Positions 19,533-30,253 are shown, numbered from the stretch's first letter. The stretch: DNA of 64,000 bases from Methylophilaceae bacterium LSUCC0717 (GCA_024919195.1 CP103436.1:1207459-1271458), one strand, 5' to 3'. The notes: generated by a model not told the origin, from the sequence alone. Numbers and translations: made by a program.

Positions 19533-20674
19533 TAGTCACACCACAGTCTGTTGGTGTTTATGTGCATCTTCCATGGTGCATTCACAAATGTCCCTATTGT
19601 GATTTTAATTCGCATGAAGCATCTCAAGAAAAGGTGAGATCATTAGAGGAAGAATATGTTGATACTCTGATTGAAGAATTTAATTTTTACCAAGATTTAA
19701 TCAAAGAACGAATCATTACATCTATTTTTTTTGGTGGCGGCACCCCTAGTCTAATTTCACCCAAATTATTTGAAAAATTTATTAATGCTATCCACAAAAA
19801 CTTTAACTTATCACAAACTGAAATTACACTCGAGGCAAACCCAGGAACAATTGACATTAAATATTTTCAATCCTATGCCGATTTAGGCATCAATCGAGTA
19901 TCCCTCGGTATACAAAGCTTTAATGACAACCACCTTCAGTCCCTTGAAAGAATTCACTCATCCTCGGAAGCAAAACAAGCTATTGATATTGTAAAAAAAT
20001 ATTTTAAGAATTTTAATCTTGATTTAATGTTTGGCTTACCCAATCAAAGCCTGGCTGAATTAAAAGAAGATATTGATACCGCCATATCATTTGATCCAAA
20101 TCATCTTAGTTTTTATCATCTCACGATTGAACCTCAAACCAGATTCTTTAAATCCAAACCAGAAATTCCTTCGGATGATGATGCTTATGAAATGTTAAGC
20201 CTTGTTCTAAAAGAATTAAAAAATTCACACTTTGAACATTATGAGACCTCTGCTTTTGCGCAACCAGATAATCAATGCAGACACAATTTAAATTATTGGA
20301 CATTTGGTGACTATTTAGGAATCGGAGCAGGCGCACATTCAAAACTTACGCATAATAACGAAATTTTCAGAATGGATAATACAAAAAATCCAAAGCAATA
20401 CATTACAGAGGTGGGCAAACAGAACTTCTTCTCTAATAAAACTTTTATTCCTCAACAAGATTTGCCCTTTGAGTTTTTAATGAATGCGCTTCGTCTGACA
20501 CATGGTTTTTCTAAAGAAACATATTTTGAAAGAACAGGCTTATCATTTGATGACATCAAATCAAAACTCCATTCATCATTTCAACAAGATTTATTATATG
20601 AAGATCATAAGATACTCAAACCGACTGCAACGGGTGTGTTGTTTTTAAATGAAATACTGCATAATTTAATCTAA
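19529..20674 (+). CDS. hemW: Heme chaperone HemW (radical SAM, formerly oxygen-independent coproporphyrinogen oxidase-like)
   Basis: Radical-SAM family protein that binds heme and delivers it to respiratory proteins. The 381-aa protein carries CIHKCPYC (cysteines 17, 21, 24), the FFGGGTPSL SAM-binding glycine motif, LEANPGT and GIQSFND. It lacks the N-terminal extension of true HemN (about 455 aa). The rdgB-hemW order is conserved in proteobacteria. Fe-S cluster delivery could come from ErpA (inference). Confidence 0.96.
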   Translation: MIVTPQSVGVYVHLPWCIHKCPYCDFNSHEASQEKVRSLEEEYVDTLIEEFNFYQDLIKERIITSIFFGGGTPSLISPKLFEKFINAIHKNFNLSQTEITLEANPGTIDIKYFQSYADLGINRVSLGIQSFNDNHLQSLERIHSSSEAKQAIDIVKKYFKNFNLDLMFGLPNQSLAELKEDIDTAISFDPNHLSFYHLTIEPQTRFFKSKPEIPSDDDAYEMLSLVLKELKNSHFEHYETSAFAQPDNQCRHNLNYWTFGDYLGIGAGAHSKLTHNNEIFRMDNTKNPKQYITEVGKQNFFSNKTFIPQQDLPFEFLMNALRLTHGFSKETYFERTGLSFDDIKSKLHSSFQQDLLYEDHKILKPTATGVLFLNEILHNLI

Positions 20675-20689
20675 CAAAGGAACATTATT

Positions 20690-21094
20690 ATGAAAATAAA
20701 TAAGATTAATGACGAAATAAGCGTCTCTGAACAAATTCATGTTAATGATTTAAAGATCATTAAGGATGCGGGATTCAATACCATTATTTGTAATCGGCCT
20801 GACAATGAATCAGCCGACCAAACTCCTCAAGAGATTATCAAAAGCGCCGCTGAATCTGTTGGTTTAAACTATTTTTTTATTCCTATTTTTCCGGGTCAGT
20901 TCACTCAACAGGCGGTCGACGAATTCAACGAAATATTTTTAGAAAAAGAGAATGGCCCTATTTTTGCCTATTGTCGGACAGGCACCCGTTCATGCACGCT
21001 ATGGGCGCTAGCGAATCGAGATAAGATGACGGCTAATGAAATTGTAGATCAGGCCAAAGGAGCCGGTTACGACTTATCTCAACTTTTTCTTTAA
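20690..21094 (+). CDS. TIGR01244 family protein (dual-specificity phosphatase fold, sulfur transferase/phosphatase)
   Basis: 134 aa, with the P-loop-like motif [14 protein letters not shown] (cysteine followed by Arg, as in cysteine-phosphatase/persulfide enzymes) near residues 102-115, and conserved [13 protein letters not shown] and PIFPGQFT. This family occurs alone or fused to metallo-hydrolases and rhodaneses and is tied to sulfide/persulfide handling in some bacteria; the substrate here is unknown. SD AAGGA lies 8 bases before the ATG. It converges on argH with a 21-base overlap of coding ends. Confidence 0.88.
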   Translation: MKINKINDEISVSEQIHVNDLKIIKDAGFNTIICNRPDNESADQTPQEIIKSAAESVGLNYFFIPIFPGQFTQQAVDEFNEIFLEKENGPIFAYCRTGTRSCTLWALANRDKMTANEIVDQAKGAGYDLSQLFL

Positions 21095-22468
21095 CTGAAT
21101 TTCTGCCAAGTTAATAGCTTTGGTAACTTGTTTTGGACTGGTTCCGCCAATGTGTGACCTCGCTGCAACTGATCCCTCAACAGTTAAAAAATCATAGACA
21201 TCCTTTTGAATCACGCTGCTAAATTTTTTCAGATCAGCTAGTTCAATTTCATGAAGTGACAAATCATTCTTCACCGCATGGTTCACTAAATTTGCAACAA
21301 TTTCATGAGAGGTCCTGAATGGCACTCCTTTTTTAACTAAGTAGTCTGCAAGATCGGTTGCTGTGGAAAAACCTTCTTCAGCATAATGTAACATTTGCTT
21401 TTTATTCACTGTAATGTGCCTAACTAAATCAGCATATATTTCGAGACTACCAATTACCGTATCCACCGAATCAAAGACAGGCTCCTTATCTTCTTGATTA
21501 TCTTTATTGTAGGCTAAAGGTTGAGACTTCATTAGTGTCAATAAGCTCAGAAGATTTCCATTCACTCTCGCAACCTTTCCTCTAATGAGCTCTGGTACGT
21601 CAGGATTCTTTTTTTGCGGCATGATGCTAGATCCAGTACAAAACTTATCTGCAATATCGATAAAATTAAAGAATGGGCTCATCCACATAATTAATTCTTC
21701 AGAGAGTCTAGATAAATGGGTCATCATCATTGAAGCATTAAAACAAAATTCAATTGCAAAATCTCTGTCAGAAACGGCATCCAACGAATTCATCGAAATG
21801 CCCTCAAATTTCAATTTTTTAGCGACAAATTTTCTATCAATTGGATAGGTGGTTCCTGCCAAAGCAGCTGAACCCAAAGGCAACTGATTTATTCTTTTTC
21901 TTCCATCAAAAAATCTATTCTTATCTCTGTCCAACATCTCATAATAAGCCATCATATGATGGGCAAAACTAATTGGCTGGGCAATTTGTAAGTGAGTTAG
22001 GCCAGGCATGTAAGAATTAATATTTTTTTTAGCCAAACTGACAATATTTTTTTGTAATTTTGTTATCTTTAAAATAACTTCATCTGTGATATCTCTCAAA
22101 AAGAGTCTCAAGTCTGTCGCAATTTGATCATTTCTGGATCTACCCGTGTGAAGCTTTTTGCCGGCATCACCGATTAATTGCGTTAATTTTTTTTCAATAT
22201 TTAAATGAACATCTTCATCAGACACACTCCATTTAAATTTTCCCAGCACAATTTGCTCACTAATTTTTTTTAGCCCCTGATCAATTTTTTTAAAATCAGT
22301 TGCGGAGATAATTTTTTGTTTTTTTAACATTTCTGCATGAGCTAATGAACCCTGAATATCATAGAGTGCCAATCTTTGATCGAAATCAACAGATGCGGTA
22401 AAAATCTGTACTAATTTATCCACCGGTTCATCAAACCTGCCAGACCATTTTTTATTTTGTTCTTTCAT
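21074..22468 (-). CDS. argH: Argininosuccinate lyase
   Basis: Last step of arginine biosynthesis, splitting argininosuccinate into arginine and fumarate. The 464-aa protein has [44 protein letters not shown] and the superfamily signature [12 protein letters not shown]. Usual length is about 460. It stands alone on the minus strand and is divergent from hemC, as in many betaproteobacteria and gammaproteobacteria. Confidence 0.98.
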   Translation of the reverse strand: MKEQNKKWSGRFDEPVDKLVQIFTASVDFDQRLALYDIQGSLAHAEMLKKQKIISATDFKKIDQGLKKISEQIVLGKFKWSVSDEDVHLNIEKKLTQLIGDAGKKLHTGRSRNDQIATDLRLFLRDITDEVILKITKLQKNIVSLAKKNINSYMPGLTHLQIAQPISFAHHMMAYYEMLDRDKNRFFDGRKRINQLPLGSAALAGTTYPIDRKFVAKKLKFEGISMNSLDAVSDRDFAIEFCFNASMMMTHLSRLSEELIMWMSPFFNFIDIADKFCTGSSIMPQKKNPDVPELIRGKVARVNGNLLSLLTLMKSQPLAYNKDNQEDKEPVFDSVDTVIGSLEIYADLVRHITVNKKQMLHYAEEGFSTATDLADYLVKKGVPFRTSHEIVANLVNHAVKNDLSLHEIELADLKKFSSVIQKDVYDFLTVEGSVAARSHIGGTSPKQVTKAINLAEIQLKKKLR

Positions 22469-22535
22469 AGTCGTAAGTATATATCAAAGCCTTTTATACA
22501 TCACTAATAAGCACGCCCTATGCTAGAATTTCAGC

Positions 22536-23459
22536 ATGAAAAAAATGATCCGTATCGCATCTCGTGAAAGCCAATTGGCAATGTGGCAAGCCAACTATAT
22601 TGCTGATCGAATTAGAGAAAAATATCCCGACACAGAAGTCAGCGTGCTAAGTTTTAAAACTCAAGGCGATATTATTTTGGATCAGCCTCTTGCTGAGATT
22701 GGTGGCAAGGGTTTGTTCATCAAAGAGCTGGAACATGCCTTATTAAATGATGATGCAGATTTAGCAGTTCATTCGATGAAAGATGTTCCGATGGACCTGC
22801 CAGAACCATTTGAAATATGTGCAATCTCTGAAAGAGAAAATCCTAGCGACGCTTTTGTCAGTAATAAATATGCTTCACTAGACGATCTTCCACAAGGTGC
22901 TGTTGTGGGGACCTCAAGCTTAAGGCGCCAGAGCCTGATTAAACATACAAGGCCTGACTTGATTATTGAAAGCCTACGTGGAAATTTACAAACAAGACTG
23001 AAAAAACTAGATTCTGGAATATATGACGCCATTATCCTTGCCTCTGCAGGTCTGATTAGGCTTAAATTAGAAAATAGAATTAAAAGCACACTTGATGTGA
23101 AACAGTACACCCCATCAGTAGGTCAAGGAGCACTTGGCATTGAAATCCTTAAAAATAAATCTGAGTTAAAAGGATTTTTAGATTTTTTAAATGACGAACA
23201 AACACAGATTCAAGTCGAGGCTGAAAGGAAGATCAGTAAAACCCTCGCAGGAAGTTGCACAGTACCAATGGGAGCCCACGCATCCATCAAAGATAATTTG
23301 CTCACCATTCAAGCCTTTGTATCCTCTCCGGATGGAATTAAAATGATTCGTGCTACTGATACTGGACCATGCACAGAGCATCTTTCACTTGCCAATAATG
23401 TAGCTCAGTCACTGATTGATCAGGGTGCCAAAAATATACTTGGACTTGGGCATGGCTAA
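22536..23459 (+). CDS. hemC: Hydroxymethylbilane synthase (porphobilinogen deaminase)
   Basis: Polymerises four porphobilinogens into hydroxymethylbilane. The 307-aa protein has RIASRESQLAMWQAN, VHSMKDVP, VGTSSLRRQ, SLRGNLQTRL and the dipyrromethane-cofactor cysteine in AGSCTVPMGAHA. Start ATG at 22536 (a second ATG three codons later is also possible). It overlaps hemD by 8 bases, the usual hemCD coupling. Confidence 0.98.
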   Translation: MKKMIRIASRESQLAMWQANYIADRIREKYPDTEVSVLSFKTQGDIILDQPLAEIGGKGLFIKELEHALLNDDADLAVHSMKDVPMDLPEPFEICAISERENPSDAFVSNKYASLDDLPQGAVVGTSSLRRQSLIKHTRPDLIIESLRGNLQTRLKKLDSGIYDAIILASAGLIRLKLENRIKSTLDVKQYTPSVGQGALGIEILKNKSELKGFLDFLNDEQTQIQVEAERKISKTLAGSCTVPMGAHASIKDNLLTIQAFVSSPDGIKMIRATDTGPCTEHLSLANNVAQSLIDQGAKNILGLGHG

Positions 23460-24195
23460 TTTAATTGCAAGCCGATCTAGTTTACAAAATCAATCCATCA
23501 TAAATTTTTTTAAAGGCAGTTCTCTCAACGTCATTGATTATCCTTTTATTGAAATTGAGCCTATATCTTCAACACCTGAAATTAAAAAAATTATTGATGA
23601 CATGCATCTATTCTCAAAAATAATTTTTATCAGTTCAAATGCTGCACAATGCTTCAAAATAATTTCAGAACATCACTCAATAAAATTTGCTGATAATGTG
23701 CAAATATTTGCAATTGGTCCAACCACAAAAAAAGAATTATCTTTTTTAAATAAGAATATTTTTTCCCCGATTGACCAATTTGACTCAAAAACACTGCTTG
23801 AGTTATCTGAAATACAAAATGTGACAGATGAGTCAATTTTGATTGTGAGAGGCGTTGGCGGTAAGGAACTATTAAAAAATGAGTTAGAAAAAAAACAAGC
23901 CAATATAACCTACCTAGAGTGTTACCAGAGAATCTTTAAACTGATAGATTTCAATGTAATTGCAAATTATTCACAAAAGGAAACTTTGTATATCTTGATT
24001 ACAAGCTCACAAATAGCACAACATTTTATTGATCAGCTTGGATTATTTGAAAATCCAGATCAAATTCACTTTGATCATATCCGCTTCATAGTGAATCATG
24101 AAAATATTGCAAAAGAGTTATCAGTGTTTGAGTGTGATATAAAAATCACGCCCACTTTGGATCCTGAAAAATTACAATCTTTATGTATTGATTAG
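23452..24195 (+). CDS. hemD: Uroporphyrinogen-III synthase
   Basis: Closes hydroxymethylbilane with inversion of ring D. The 247-aa protein is divergent like all HemD, but has the typical ISSNAAQCF first-domain motif, the hinge ILIVRGVGGKELL, the ECYQR block and ITSSQIAQHF. The chosen ATG lies inside the hemC end, giving the family N-terminus (SRSSLQNQSI). No hemX/hemY follows; hemD ends 2 bases before the stop of the convergent reductase gene. Confidence 0.93.
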   Translation: MANLIASRSSLQNQSIINFFKGSSLNVIDYPFIEIEPISSTPEIKKIIDDMHLFSKIIFISSNAAQCFKIISEHHSIKFADNVQIFAIGPTTKKELSFLNKNIFSPIDQFDSKTLLELSEIQNVTDESILIVRGVGGKELLKNELEKKQANITYLECYQRIFKLIDFNVIANYSQKETLYILITSSQIAQHFIDQLGLFENPDQIHFDHIRFIVNHENIAKELSVFECDIKITPTLDPEKLQSLCID

Positions 24196-24197
24196 AA

Positions 24198-25187
24198 TTA
24201 TTTCGGTGCAAAGGTAAATGCATCTGAGTAAAAGTTGTTGGGATTTAAACCGGCTTCGACAAACTCTCTGTATGCCACCTCAATCATTCCAGGGGCACCA
24301 CAACAATATACGTCAAATGAATCTAATTGGCCTAGATCTTTGATTACCTTTTTATGCACTAAACTTTTTTCTTGTCCATTTACGACTTCTTCAGAATATA
24401 TATTAATGGCCTCAAAATTATTAATATTTTTTTTCCAATTCTCAACAACCTCATCTTGATACAAATCTTTATGAGTCTTGAAGCCTCGGTATAGGTATAT
24501 TTTTCTTTCCACACCAGTTCGATGGCAATCATTAATGATTGATTTTATTGGGGCAAAACCAGTTCCACCGGCAACAAAAATCATTGGGCGATCTGATTCT
24601 CTGAGGTAAAAGTTTCCTATGGGCACCTCAATGCGATGGATACTTTTTTCTTTCATCTCATTAAAGACATAGTTGGTAAATGTACCCCCTTCAATTAAAC
24701 GAACATGCAACTCAATCAAATCATCGCTCGGTGCATTGGCCATTGAAAAAGCTCTTCTTGCTCCATCTTTTAAAATAAATTCTAAGTATTGTCCTGCTTT
24801 AAATTGCAAATTTTCACCTGCAGGCAGATTTAATAGAATCTGCATGACATCATGATTTAGCAAGTTTAATTTTTCGACCCTGACGGGTGTTATTTTTTTT
24901 GGAAATTCATCAAGTTTTTTTTCAACTAGGCTTGCTATTGTGACATCACTCGTCGCATAAGTTTTACATAATAAAAAGTTCTGCTCACTCTTGTCTTGGT
25001 CAGTGAGTACTCCTGGCATGATATCTTCATGAAACACCTCACCTTTGATAATTGTTGCCTTGCATGATCCACATGACCCACTTCGACACCCATAAGGTAG
25101 CGTGATCCCTGAGGATATTGCCGCCTCAAGGATGGTTTGACTTGGCTTTATTTCAAATTCAATGCCATCAACTTTTCCAACATACAT
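24198..25187 (-). CDS. 2Fe-2S ferredoxin-type NAD(P)H flavin reductase (often annotated as CDP-6-deoxy-delta-3,4-glucoseen reductase)
   Basis: Electron-transfer reductase of 329 aa. An N-terminal plant-type ferredoxin domain has ligands C34, C39, C42 and C74 (CRSGSCGSC ... LLC). It is followed by an FAD-binding domain (RRAFSMANAPS) and an NAD(P)-binding domain (MIFVAGGTGFAPIKSII; CCGAPGMIE). The arrangement matches the reductase component of mono-/dioxygenases. The glucoseen-reductase name spreads by similarity in betaproteobacteria and should not be taken literally; there is no partner oxygenase or sugar gene nearby. Overlaps fxsA by one base. Confidence 0.9.
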   Translation of the reverse strand: MYVGKVDGIEFEIKPSQTILEAAISSGITLPYGCRSGSCGSCKATIIKGEVFHEDIMPGVLTDQDKSEQNFLLCKTYATSDVTIASLVEKKLDEFPKKITPVRVEKLNLLNHDVMQILLNLPAGENLQFKAGQYLEFILKDGARRAFSMANAPSDDLIELHVRLIEGGTFTNYVFNEMKEKSIHRIEVPIGNFYLRESDRPMIFVAGGTGFAPIKSIINDCHRTGVERKIYLYRGFKTHKDLYQDEVVENWKKNINNFEAINIYSEEVVNGQEKSLVHKKVIKDLGQLDSFDVYCCGAPGMIEVAYREFVEAGLNPNNFYSDAFTFAPK

Positions 25188-25606
25188 TAATCGTCATCCT
25201 CTTTTTTAAACTCACCCTCAATCACAGAATCATCTTTTTGTTTTTTTTGATTAAAACGATTTTGCATTTCTTGAAATAAATTGTCGTTTGGATTTTTCGA
25301 TGGCAACACTAGCAATATTATGGCTATCAAGTCAGTGACGATGCCTGGAAAAAGAAATAGTCCACCAGCTATCATATTTTTTGCTGTGCCCATGATCATC
25401 TGAAATGGCGAACCAGCACTCTGAAATGAATTCATCATTCTAAAGAGAAGCTGGGACTTTTCTTCTTTTATCATTCTCCAGCCAAGCACACCAACTACAA
25501 CTATATATAGAAAATACCACCACCCATACAATGAGCCTAATTTAAAATAGCCCCATATTTCTATAAACGGAACCAATATTAACAACCAAATACCTATAAA
25601 TTTCAT
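25187..25606 (-). CDS. fxsA: FxsA family membrane protein
   Basis: FxsA interacts with a phage T7 F-exclusion protein in E. coli; its normal role is unclear. The 139-aa protein has LLILVPFIEIWGYFKLGSLYGWW at the N-terminus split across the first membrane segment, GWRMIKEE, and the GGLFLFPGIVTDLIAIILLVLPS segment, ending in an acidic Lys/Glu-rich tail. Divergent from dsbD, with a 64-base gap. Confidence 0.93.
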   Translation of the reverse strand: MKFIGIWLLILVPFIEIWGYFKLGSLYGWWYFLYIVVVGVLGWRMIKEEKSQLLFRMMNSFQSAGSPFQMIMGTAKNMIAGGLFLFPGIVTDLIAIILLVLPSKNPNDNLFQEMQNRFNQKKQKDDSVIEGEFKKEDDD

Positions 25607-25670
25607 GATGTTAGCTTTCCTATGAGATAATGGTCTGAACCATTTTTCTTTTGCAAGTCATATTTCAGAC

Positions 25671-27344
25671 ATGACCAGATACTTAACCTTATTCATTTTT
25701 ATTTTAGCACCCTGGCTTTTATATGCGGATGATTTTAATGATTTAAAGTCATTAACAAAAAATGCAAATAAAATTTTAACGGTTGAGGAGGCGTTTCCAT
25801 ACGAAATTTCTATATCCCCAACCAATAGTTCTATCTCAGTCCAATTTAATACTCAACCGGGCCACTATCTTTACCAATCTAAATTTAAATTTTCTTCATC
25901 AAGCAATACTGATTTCCAACTTAATTTTCCCGAAGGTAAAGAAAAGGAAGATGAGTTTTTTGGCAAACAAATTATTTATGACCAGCCACTGGTATTTCAA
26001 ATTAATTTAAAGGAACCCTTAACTGATGATGAATCATTTGTTATCCACTTCCAGGGGTGCAGTGACCAGGGGCTATGTTATCCGCCACAACAAATTTCTA
26101 ATGACATGAAAAATCTCGATAAGACGAGTATCAAAGGATCAGATATTTATCAGGAAGCCTTTAAATCTAGCATCTATAAAGCATTTGCACTTTTCCTCTT
26201 TGGTGGAATTCTATTGTCGTTAACGCCCTGCGTACTACCACTAATTCCAGTTCTTCTCGCCATGTTAAGTAATCTGAAAAATAACAGGGGGCTTGCTACG
26301 ATTGCCTATGTTGTTGGTATCTGTATCACCTACAGCCTTATTGGCCTCATCGCCGCAAAAACAGGAAGTGTTTTATCGATTTACCTGCAAGGTGAGCTTA
26401 CCTTGTTGTTCACAGCTCTGTTATTTATATTATTTTCCCTGGCCATGTTTGATGTGTACGATTTAAATCTCCCATCTTCTATTCAAACGAAACTTAATAA
26501 TTTTGCCAATAACTTAAATGCAAAAAATTATTTAGGAATTGTCCTATTGGGCATGATCTCTTCGTTAATATTGAGTCCGTGTGTGGCACCCCCACTGGCA
26601 AGCGCCATCTTGTATATTAGCCAAACAGGGAATGCATTTATTGGGATGGCTTCTCTATTCTTTTTGGCATTAGGGATGTCTTTGCCACTGCTAGTAATTG
26701 GATTAACATCTATAAAATTTATTCCCAAGACAAATCAAGTCAACATCTTTTTTAAAAAATTAATTGGCTTTATTCTGCTTGGTTCTGCCATCTATGTTGC
26801 CAAGCCGCTATTAAATATTTTTGTGATCGAATTGCTCTTTATCATATTAGGACTAATCGTTTTTATTTACGCATTGATAGCTTTAAAGCTTAAAAAATTT
26901 ATTCAAATTATTTTATTGATGCTTGCCATGATTGCCTCTATATTTTTGTCCATCAATTCTTTCAAACAATATCAGCTCAATGAAAAAGAGAAAATTCAAT
27001 TTAGCATGGTCACAACTGAGAATGAATTAAACTCAATAATTCAAGAAGCAAACAAACCAATACTGATTGATTTTTATGCAGACTGGTGTGTCGCCTGCCT
27101 TGAATTTGAAAAATATACTTTCCAAGATATAAATGTTCGAGTTGAACTCGACAACTTCATCCTCGTTAAAGTCGATGTGACAGATTTTAATGAGAATGAT
27201 AAAAAAATTATGAACCGATTCAATATTTTCGGGCCTCCCGCCATTGTATTTTTTAACTCGGATAGTGAAGAGTTACAAAGAAAACAAATTTTTGGATTCA
27301 TGAATGCTGAAAATTTTCTGAAACACATCAAGGACATTAAATGA
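25671..27344 (+). CDS. dsbD: Thiol:disulfide interchange protein DsbD
   Basis: Carries electrons from cytoplasmic thioredoxin to the periplasm. The 557-aa protein has a signal peptide (1-19), an N-terminal alpha domain with the Cys pair in CSDQGLCYPP, eight predicted membrane helices of the CcdA-like beta domain with cysteines in LTPCVLPLIP and LSPCVAPPLA, and a C-terminal thioredoxin-like gamma domain with DWCVACLEFE. All six catalytic cysteines are present. It overlaps the next thioredoxin-like gene by 4 bases (ATGA). Confidence 0.97.
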   Translation: MTRYLTLFIFILAPWLLYADDFNDLKSLTKNANKILTVEEAFPYEISISPTNSSISVQFNTQPGHYLYQSKFKFSSSSNTDFQLNFPEGKEKEDEFFGKQIIYDQPLVFQINLKEPLTDDESFVIHFQGCSDQGLCYPPQQISNDMKNLDKTSIKGSDIYQEAFKSSIYKAFALFLFGGILLSLTPCVLPLIPVLLAMLSNLKNNRGLATIAYVVGICITYSLIGLIAAKTGSVLSIYLQGELTLLFTALLFILFSLAMFDVYDLNLPSSIQTKLNNFANNLNAKNYLGIVLLGMISSLILSPCVAPPLASAILYISQTGNAFIGMASLFFLALGMSLPLLVIGLTSIKFIPKTNQVNIFFKKLIGFILLGSAIYVAKPLLNIFVIELLFIILGLIVFIYALIALKLKKFIQIILLMLAMIASIFLSINSFKQYQLNEKEKIQFSMVTTENELNSIIQEANKPILIDFYADWCVACLEFEKYTFQDINVRVELDNFILVKVDVTDFNENDKKIMNRFNIFGPPAIVFFNSDSEELQRKQIFGFMNAENFLKHIKDIK

Positions 27345-27862
27345 AAAAATTTCCCATCATCGTATTAATTTCTTTGGCCTTTATTGTTGGCATTGGAACT
27401 AATATTTTTATAAATTCATCCGGAGAACCGCAGATTACTGAAACAGGGAGTGAATCAGTTATGGATCTTCCCTTTATGATTGAAAATGGAGGCAAGGTAT
27501 CATTGAATGATATTGAATTTAAGAAAATGTTAATCATTAACTTTTGGGCTAGCTGGTGTGAGCCATGTAAAAAAGAAATACCGGAACTCAATAGCTTCAA
27601 TGCAAGTTTAGATAAGGACAACAATACCCGTCTTATTGGCGTTGCAATAGATGATATGAATGAAGTCATTTCCTTTACCAACGAAATACCAATTTCATAC
27701 TCGAATCTAACAGATGAAAAAAATGGTTTTCTATTAAGTCGGCACTTTGGCAATGACAAGGGTGTATTACCATTTACTGTCGTGGTAGATAAAAACTATC
27801 AAATACTACATAAATTTTATGGTGAAATAACCGAAAAAGACCTATTAAATGTCGTTAAATAG
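27341..27862 (+). CDS. TlpA/ResA-type membrane-anchored thioredoxin
   Basis: 173 aa with an uncleaved or lipid-free N-terminal membrane anchor (residues 4-24) and a periplasmic thioredoxin domain with WASWCEPCKKE. The fold includes the cis-Pro region (GVLPFTVVVDKN). Such proteins reduce apocytochrome c or other exported cysteines. Its coupling to dsbD (4-base overlap) suggests that DsbD keeps it reduced (inference). No cytochrome c maturation genes are in view. Confidence 0.9.
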   Translation: MKKFPIIVLISLAFIVGIGTNIFINSSGEPQITETGSESVMDLPFMIENGGKVSLNDIEFKKMLIINFWASWCEPCKKEIPELNSFNASLDKDNNTRLIGVAIDDMNEVISFTNEIPISYSNLTDEKNGFLLSRHFGNDKGVLPFTVVVDKNYQILHKFYGEITEKDLLNVVK

Positions 27863-27982
27863 CATCTAAATGTTTTTAAATGTAGTCTATTTATCATTAT
27901 TTAAATTTTAAATATCCAACAATAAAGCATTTACCTTTTTATATAATAAATTCACTATTGTAGTAGACAAATGTCGTTAAAT
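27847..27982. repeat. 14-base direct repeat flanking the tlpA-aroQ gap
   Basis: AAATGTCGTTAAAT occurs at 27847-27860 (last tlpA codons) and again at 27969-27982 upstream of aroQ, 122 bases apart. The 153-base gap between the genes otherwise holds only AT-rich sequence with a possible -10 (TATAAT-like, near 27941) and no terminator. The repeat may be a relic of a small duplication; chance is not excluded. Confidence 0.5.
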
Positions 27983-28015
27983 TCGGCAAACTGGTGTTCT
28001 ACTGTAGAGATTAAT

Positions 28016-28432
28016 ATGAAAATAGCTTTAATTAATGGACCTAATCTAAATCTTCTTGGACAGCGAGAGCCAGATGTTTACGGCAATCAAGGTTTAGAAG
28101 ATATTAACAATGAACTTCAAACTCTATTTCCTGAAATAACTTTTAATTTTTTTCAAAGCAATAGTGAATCAGAGATTGTAAATTTTGTTCATACATTAAA
28201 AGTTGACTATATCGTCATCAATCCTGCAGCATTTACCCATACTTCAGTAGCCATTAGAGATGCTATCTTAGGAGTAGGTATACCTTTTTACGAAATTCAT
28301 TTATCAAATGTTCATGCTCGGGAGGAGTTTAGGCATAAATCTTATTTTTCAGATAAAGCCAAGGCAGTGATATGTGGTTTAGGTAAGGATGGTTATTCAG
28401 CAGCAATTCAACACATTGTTAAAAATTCATAA
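28016..28432 (+). CDS. aroQ: 3-dehydroquinate dehydratase, type II
   Basis: Shikimate-pathway enzyme converting 3-dehydroquinate to 3-dehydroshikimate. The 138-aa protein has the type II signature [19 protein letters not shown], the QSNSESEIV motif, [15 protein letters not shown] and [17 protein letters not shown] containing the catalytic His. An in-frame upstream ATG exists, but the family N-terminus begins at MKIALING. It lies 12 bases before accB in the conserved aroQ-accB-accC-prmA order. Confidence 0.98.
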   Translation: MKIALINGPNLNLLGQREPDVYGNQGLEDINNELQTLFPEITFNFFQSNSESEIVNFVHTLKVDYIVINPAAFTHTSVAIRDAILGVGIPFYEIHLSNVHAREEFRHKSYFSDKAKAVICGLGKDGYSAAIQHIVKNS

Positions 28433-28444
28433 AAGGTAAGAATC

Positions 28445-28903
28445 ATGGACTTAAGAAAACTAAAAAAACTAATCGATCTGGTTGAAGAATCGGGAATTAG
28501 TGAATTAGAATTAACTGAAGGTGAAGAAAGTGTTCGTATCAGTCGCCAAGGTCAAGTGGTGCAACAACCTCAGCAATACACTATACCTCAACAACCGACA
28601 CCGCCCGTACAAAACCAAGTGCCAACACCAACAGCTAGTGCAGAGGCAGAAGACATAGTTCAAGATGCTGGGCATGCCCTAACTTCACCAATGGTAGGTA
28701 CTTTCTATAGATCATCGTCACCCGAAGCTGATCCATATGTCGAAGTTGGTAGTAGCGTGAAAAAAGGTGACACTTTATGCATTATCGAGGCGATGAAACT
28801 ACTCAATGAAATTGAAGCCGATCGTGACGGAATTGTTAAGAAGATTATGGTTGAGAATGCTCAGCCAGTTGAATTTGGTGAACCACTTTTTATTATTGAG
28901 TAA
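28445..28903 (+). CDS. accB: Biotin carboxyl carrier protein of acetyl-CoA carboxylase
   Basis: Carries the biotin that is carboxylated by AccC. The 152-aa protein has the N-terminal helical region, a Pro/Gln/Thr-rich linker (about 39-65) and the biotinyl domain with EAMKLLNE; the biotinylated Lys is residue 118. SD AAAGG-type sequence precedes the ATG. Co-transcribed with accC 3 bases downstream. Confidence 0.98.
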   Translation: MDLRKLKKLIDLVEESGISELELTEGEESVRISRQGQVVQQPQQYTIPQQPTPPVQNQVPTPTASAEAEDIVQDAGHALTSPMVGTFYRSSSPEADPYVEVGSSVKKGDTLCIIEAMKLLNEIEADRDGIVKKIMVENAQPVEFGEPLFIIE

Positions 28904-28906
28904 TCT

Positions 28907-30253
28907 ATGTTTGAAAAAATTCTTATTGCTAACCGCGGAGAGATTGCACTTCGCATCCTAAGAGCCTGTCGCCAGATGGGTATTAAAGTGGTAACCGTTC
29001 ACTCAGAGGCTGACGTAGATGCAAAATATGTCAAACTTTCTGATGAGTCCGTCTGTATAGGTCCAGCGCCATCGAATCTCAGCTACTTAAATATTCCAGC
29101 CATTATTAGCGCTGCGGAAGTAACTGATGCTCAAGCCATTCATCCTGGATATGGTTTTCTTTCTGAAAATGCAGATTTTGCTGAACAAGTTGAAAAAAGT
29201 GGATTTACTTTCATTGGTCCTAAATCAGAAACCATCAGATTGATGGGAGATAAAGTAAGTGCCAAGGAAGCCATGATAAAAGCTGGCATTCCAGTTGTCC
29301 CTGGCTCTGATGGTGAATTGAGTAGTAATCCTGATGAGATTATAGACACCGCTAGAAAAATTGGATATCCGGTAATTATTAAAGCAGCCGGTGGTGGTGG
29401 TGGACGAGGAATGAGAGTGGTCCACACTGAAGCATCACTGCTAAATGCCGTTTCAATGACAAAAAATGAAGCGCACAGCTTTTTTGGTAATGCCGCGGTG
29501 TACATGGAAAAATATCTAGAGAAGCCCAGGCACATTGAATACCAAGTGCTCGCAGATAATTATAAAAATGCGATCCATCTCTTCGAGAGAGATTGCTCCA
29601 TGCAACGGAGACATCAAAAAGTCATTGAAGAAGCTCCTGCTCCAGGATTGTCAGATAAGTTAAGAAAAAAAATGGGTGAAAAATGTGCTGATGCCTGTAG
29701 AAAAATTGGTTATCGAGGAGCCGGCACCTTTGAGTTTCTTTACGAAAACGATGAATTTTACTTTATTGAAATGAATACTCGAATTCAGGTAGAGCATCCT
29801 GTGACAGAAATGATTACCGGTGTTGACCTCATTCAAGAACAAATAAAAATCGCAGCTGGTGAGAAGTTAAGCTACCGCCAGAAAGATATCGTGATTAATG
29901 GTCATGCAATGGAATGTCGCATTAATGCTGAAGATTCATATTCTTTCATACCATCCCCAGGCCTTATCAATAGGTTCCATGTGCCTGGAGGTCCTGGCAT
30001 CAGGGTTGATACCCATGTTTATGGGGGTTATCGCGTTCCATCGCATTATGACTCGATGATCGGTAAGCTAATCGCTCATGGGGACACACGTGAAAAAGCT
30101 GCTGCAAAACTACAAATGGCTCTTTCAGAAATGTATTGCGAGGGAATTAAAATTAATATTGATCTCCACCGTGATTTATTAATAGATCTAGCTTTCCTTA
30201 AGGGTGGAGCAAGTATTCATTACTTGGAAGAAAAATTAGGAATGAAAAAATAG
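28907..30253 (+). CDS. accC: Biotin carboxylase of acetyl-CoA carboxylase
   Basis: ATP-grasp enzyme that carboxylates the biotin of AccB, first step of fatty-acid synthesis. The 448-aa protein has [14 protein letters not shown], the glycine-rich ATP loop ([11 protein letters not shown]), [18 protein letters not shown] and the active-site [14 protein letters not shown]. Length is as expected. Its TAG stop is directly followed by the GTG start of prmA. Confidence 0.99.
   Translation: MFEKILIANRGEIALRILRACRQMGIKVVTVHSEADVDAKYVKLSDESVCIGPAPSNLSYLNIPAIISAAEVTDAQAIHPGYGFLSENADFAEQVEKSGFTFIGPKSETIRLMGDKVSAKEAMIKAGIPVVPGSDGELSSNPDEIIDTARKIGYPVIIKAAGGGGGRGMRVVHTEASLLNAVSMTKNEAHSFFGNAAVYMEKYLEKPRHIEYQVLADNYKNAIHLFERDCSMQRRHQKVIEEAPAPGLSDKLRKKMGEKCADACRKIGYRGAGTFEFLYENDEFYFIEMNTRIQVEHPVTEMITGVDLIQEQIKIAAGEKLSYRQKDIVINGHAMECRINAEDSYSFIPSPGLINRFHVPGGPGIRVDTHVYGGYRVPSHYDSMIGKLIAHGDTREKAAAKLQMALSEMYCEGIKINIDLHRDLLIDLAFLKGGASIHYLEEKLGMKK

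Noticed and set aside
27969..28015. Upstream in-frame start for aroQ at 27971
   Set aside because: The type II dehydroquinase N-terminus starts at the ATG at 28016; the extra 15 residues are unrelated and overlap a short direct repeat.
29140..29535. Long minus-strand open frames inside accC
   Set aside because: Antisense shadows of a strongly conserved gene; no ribosome binding site or recognisable product.
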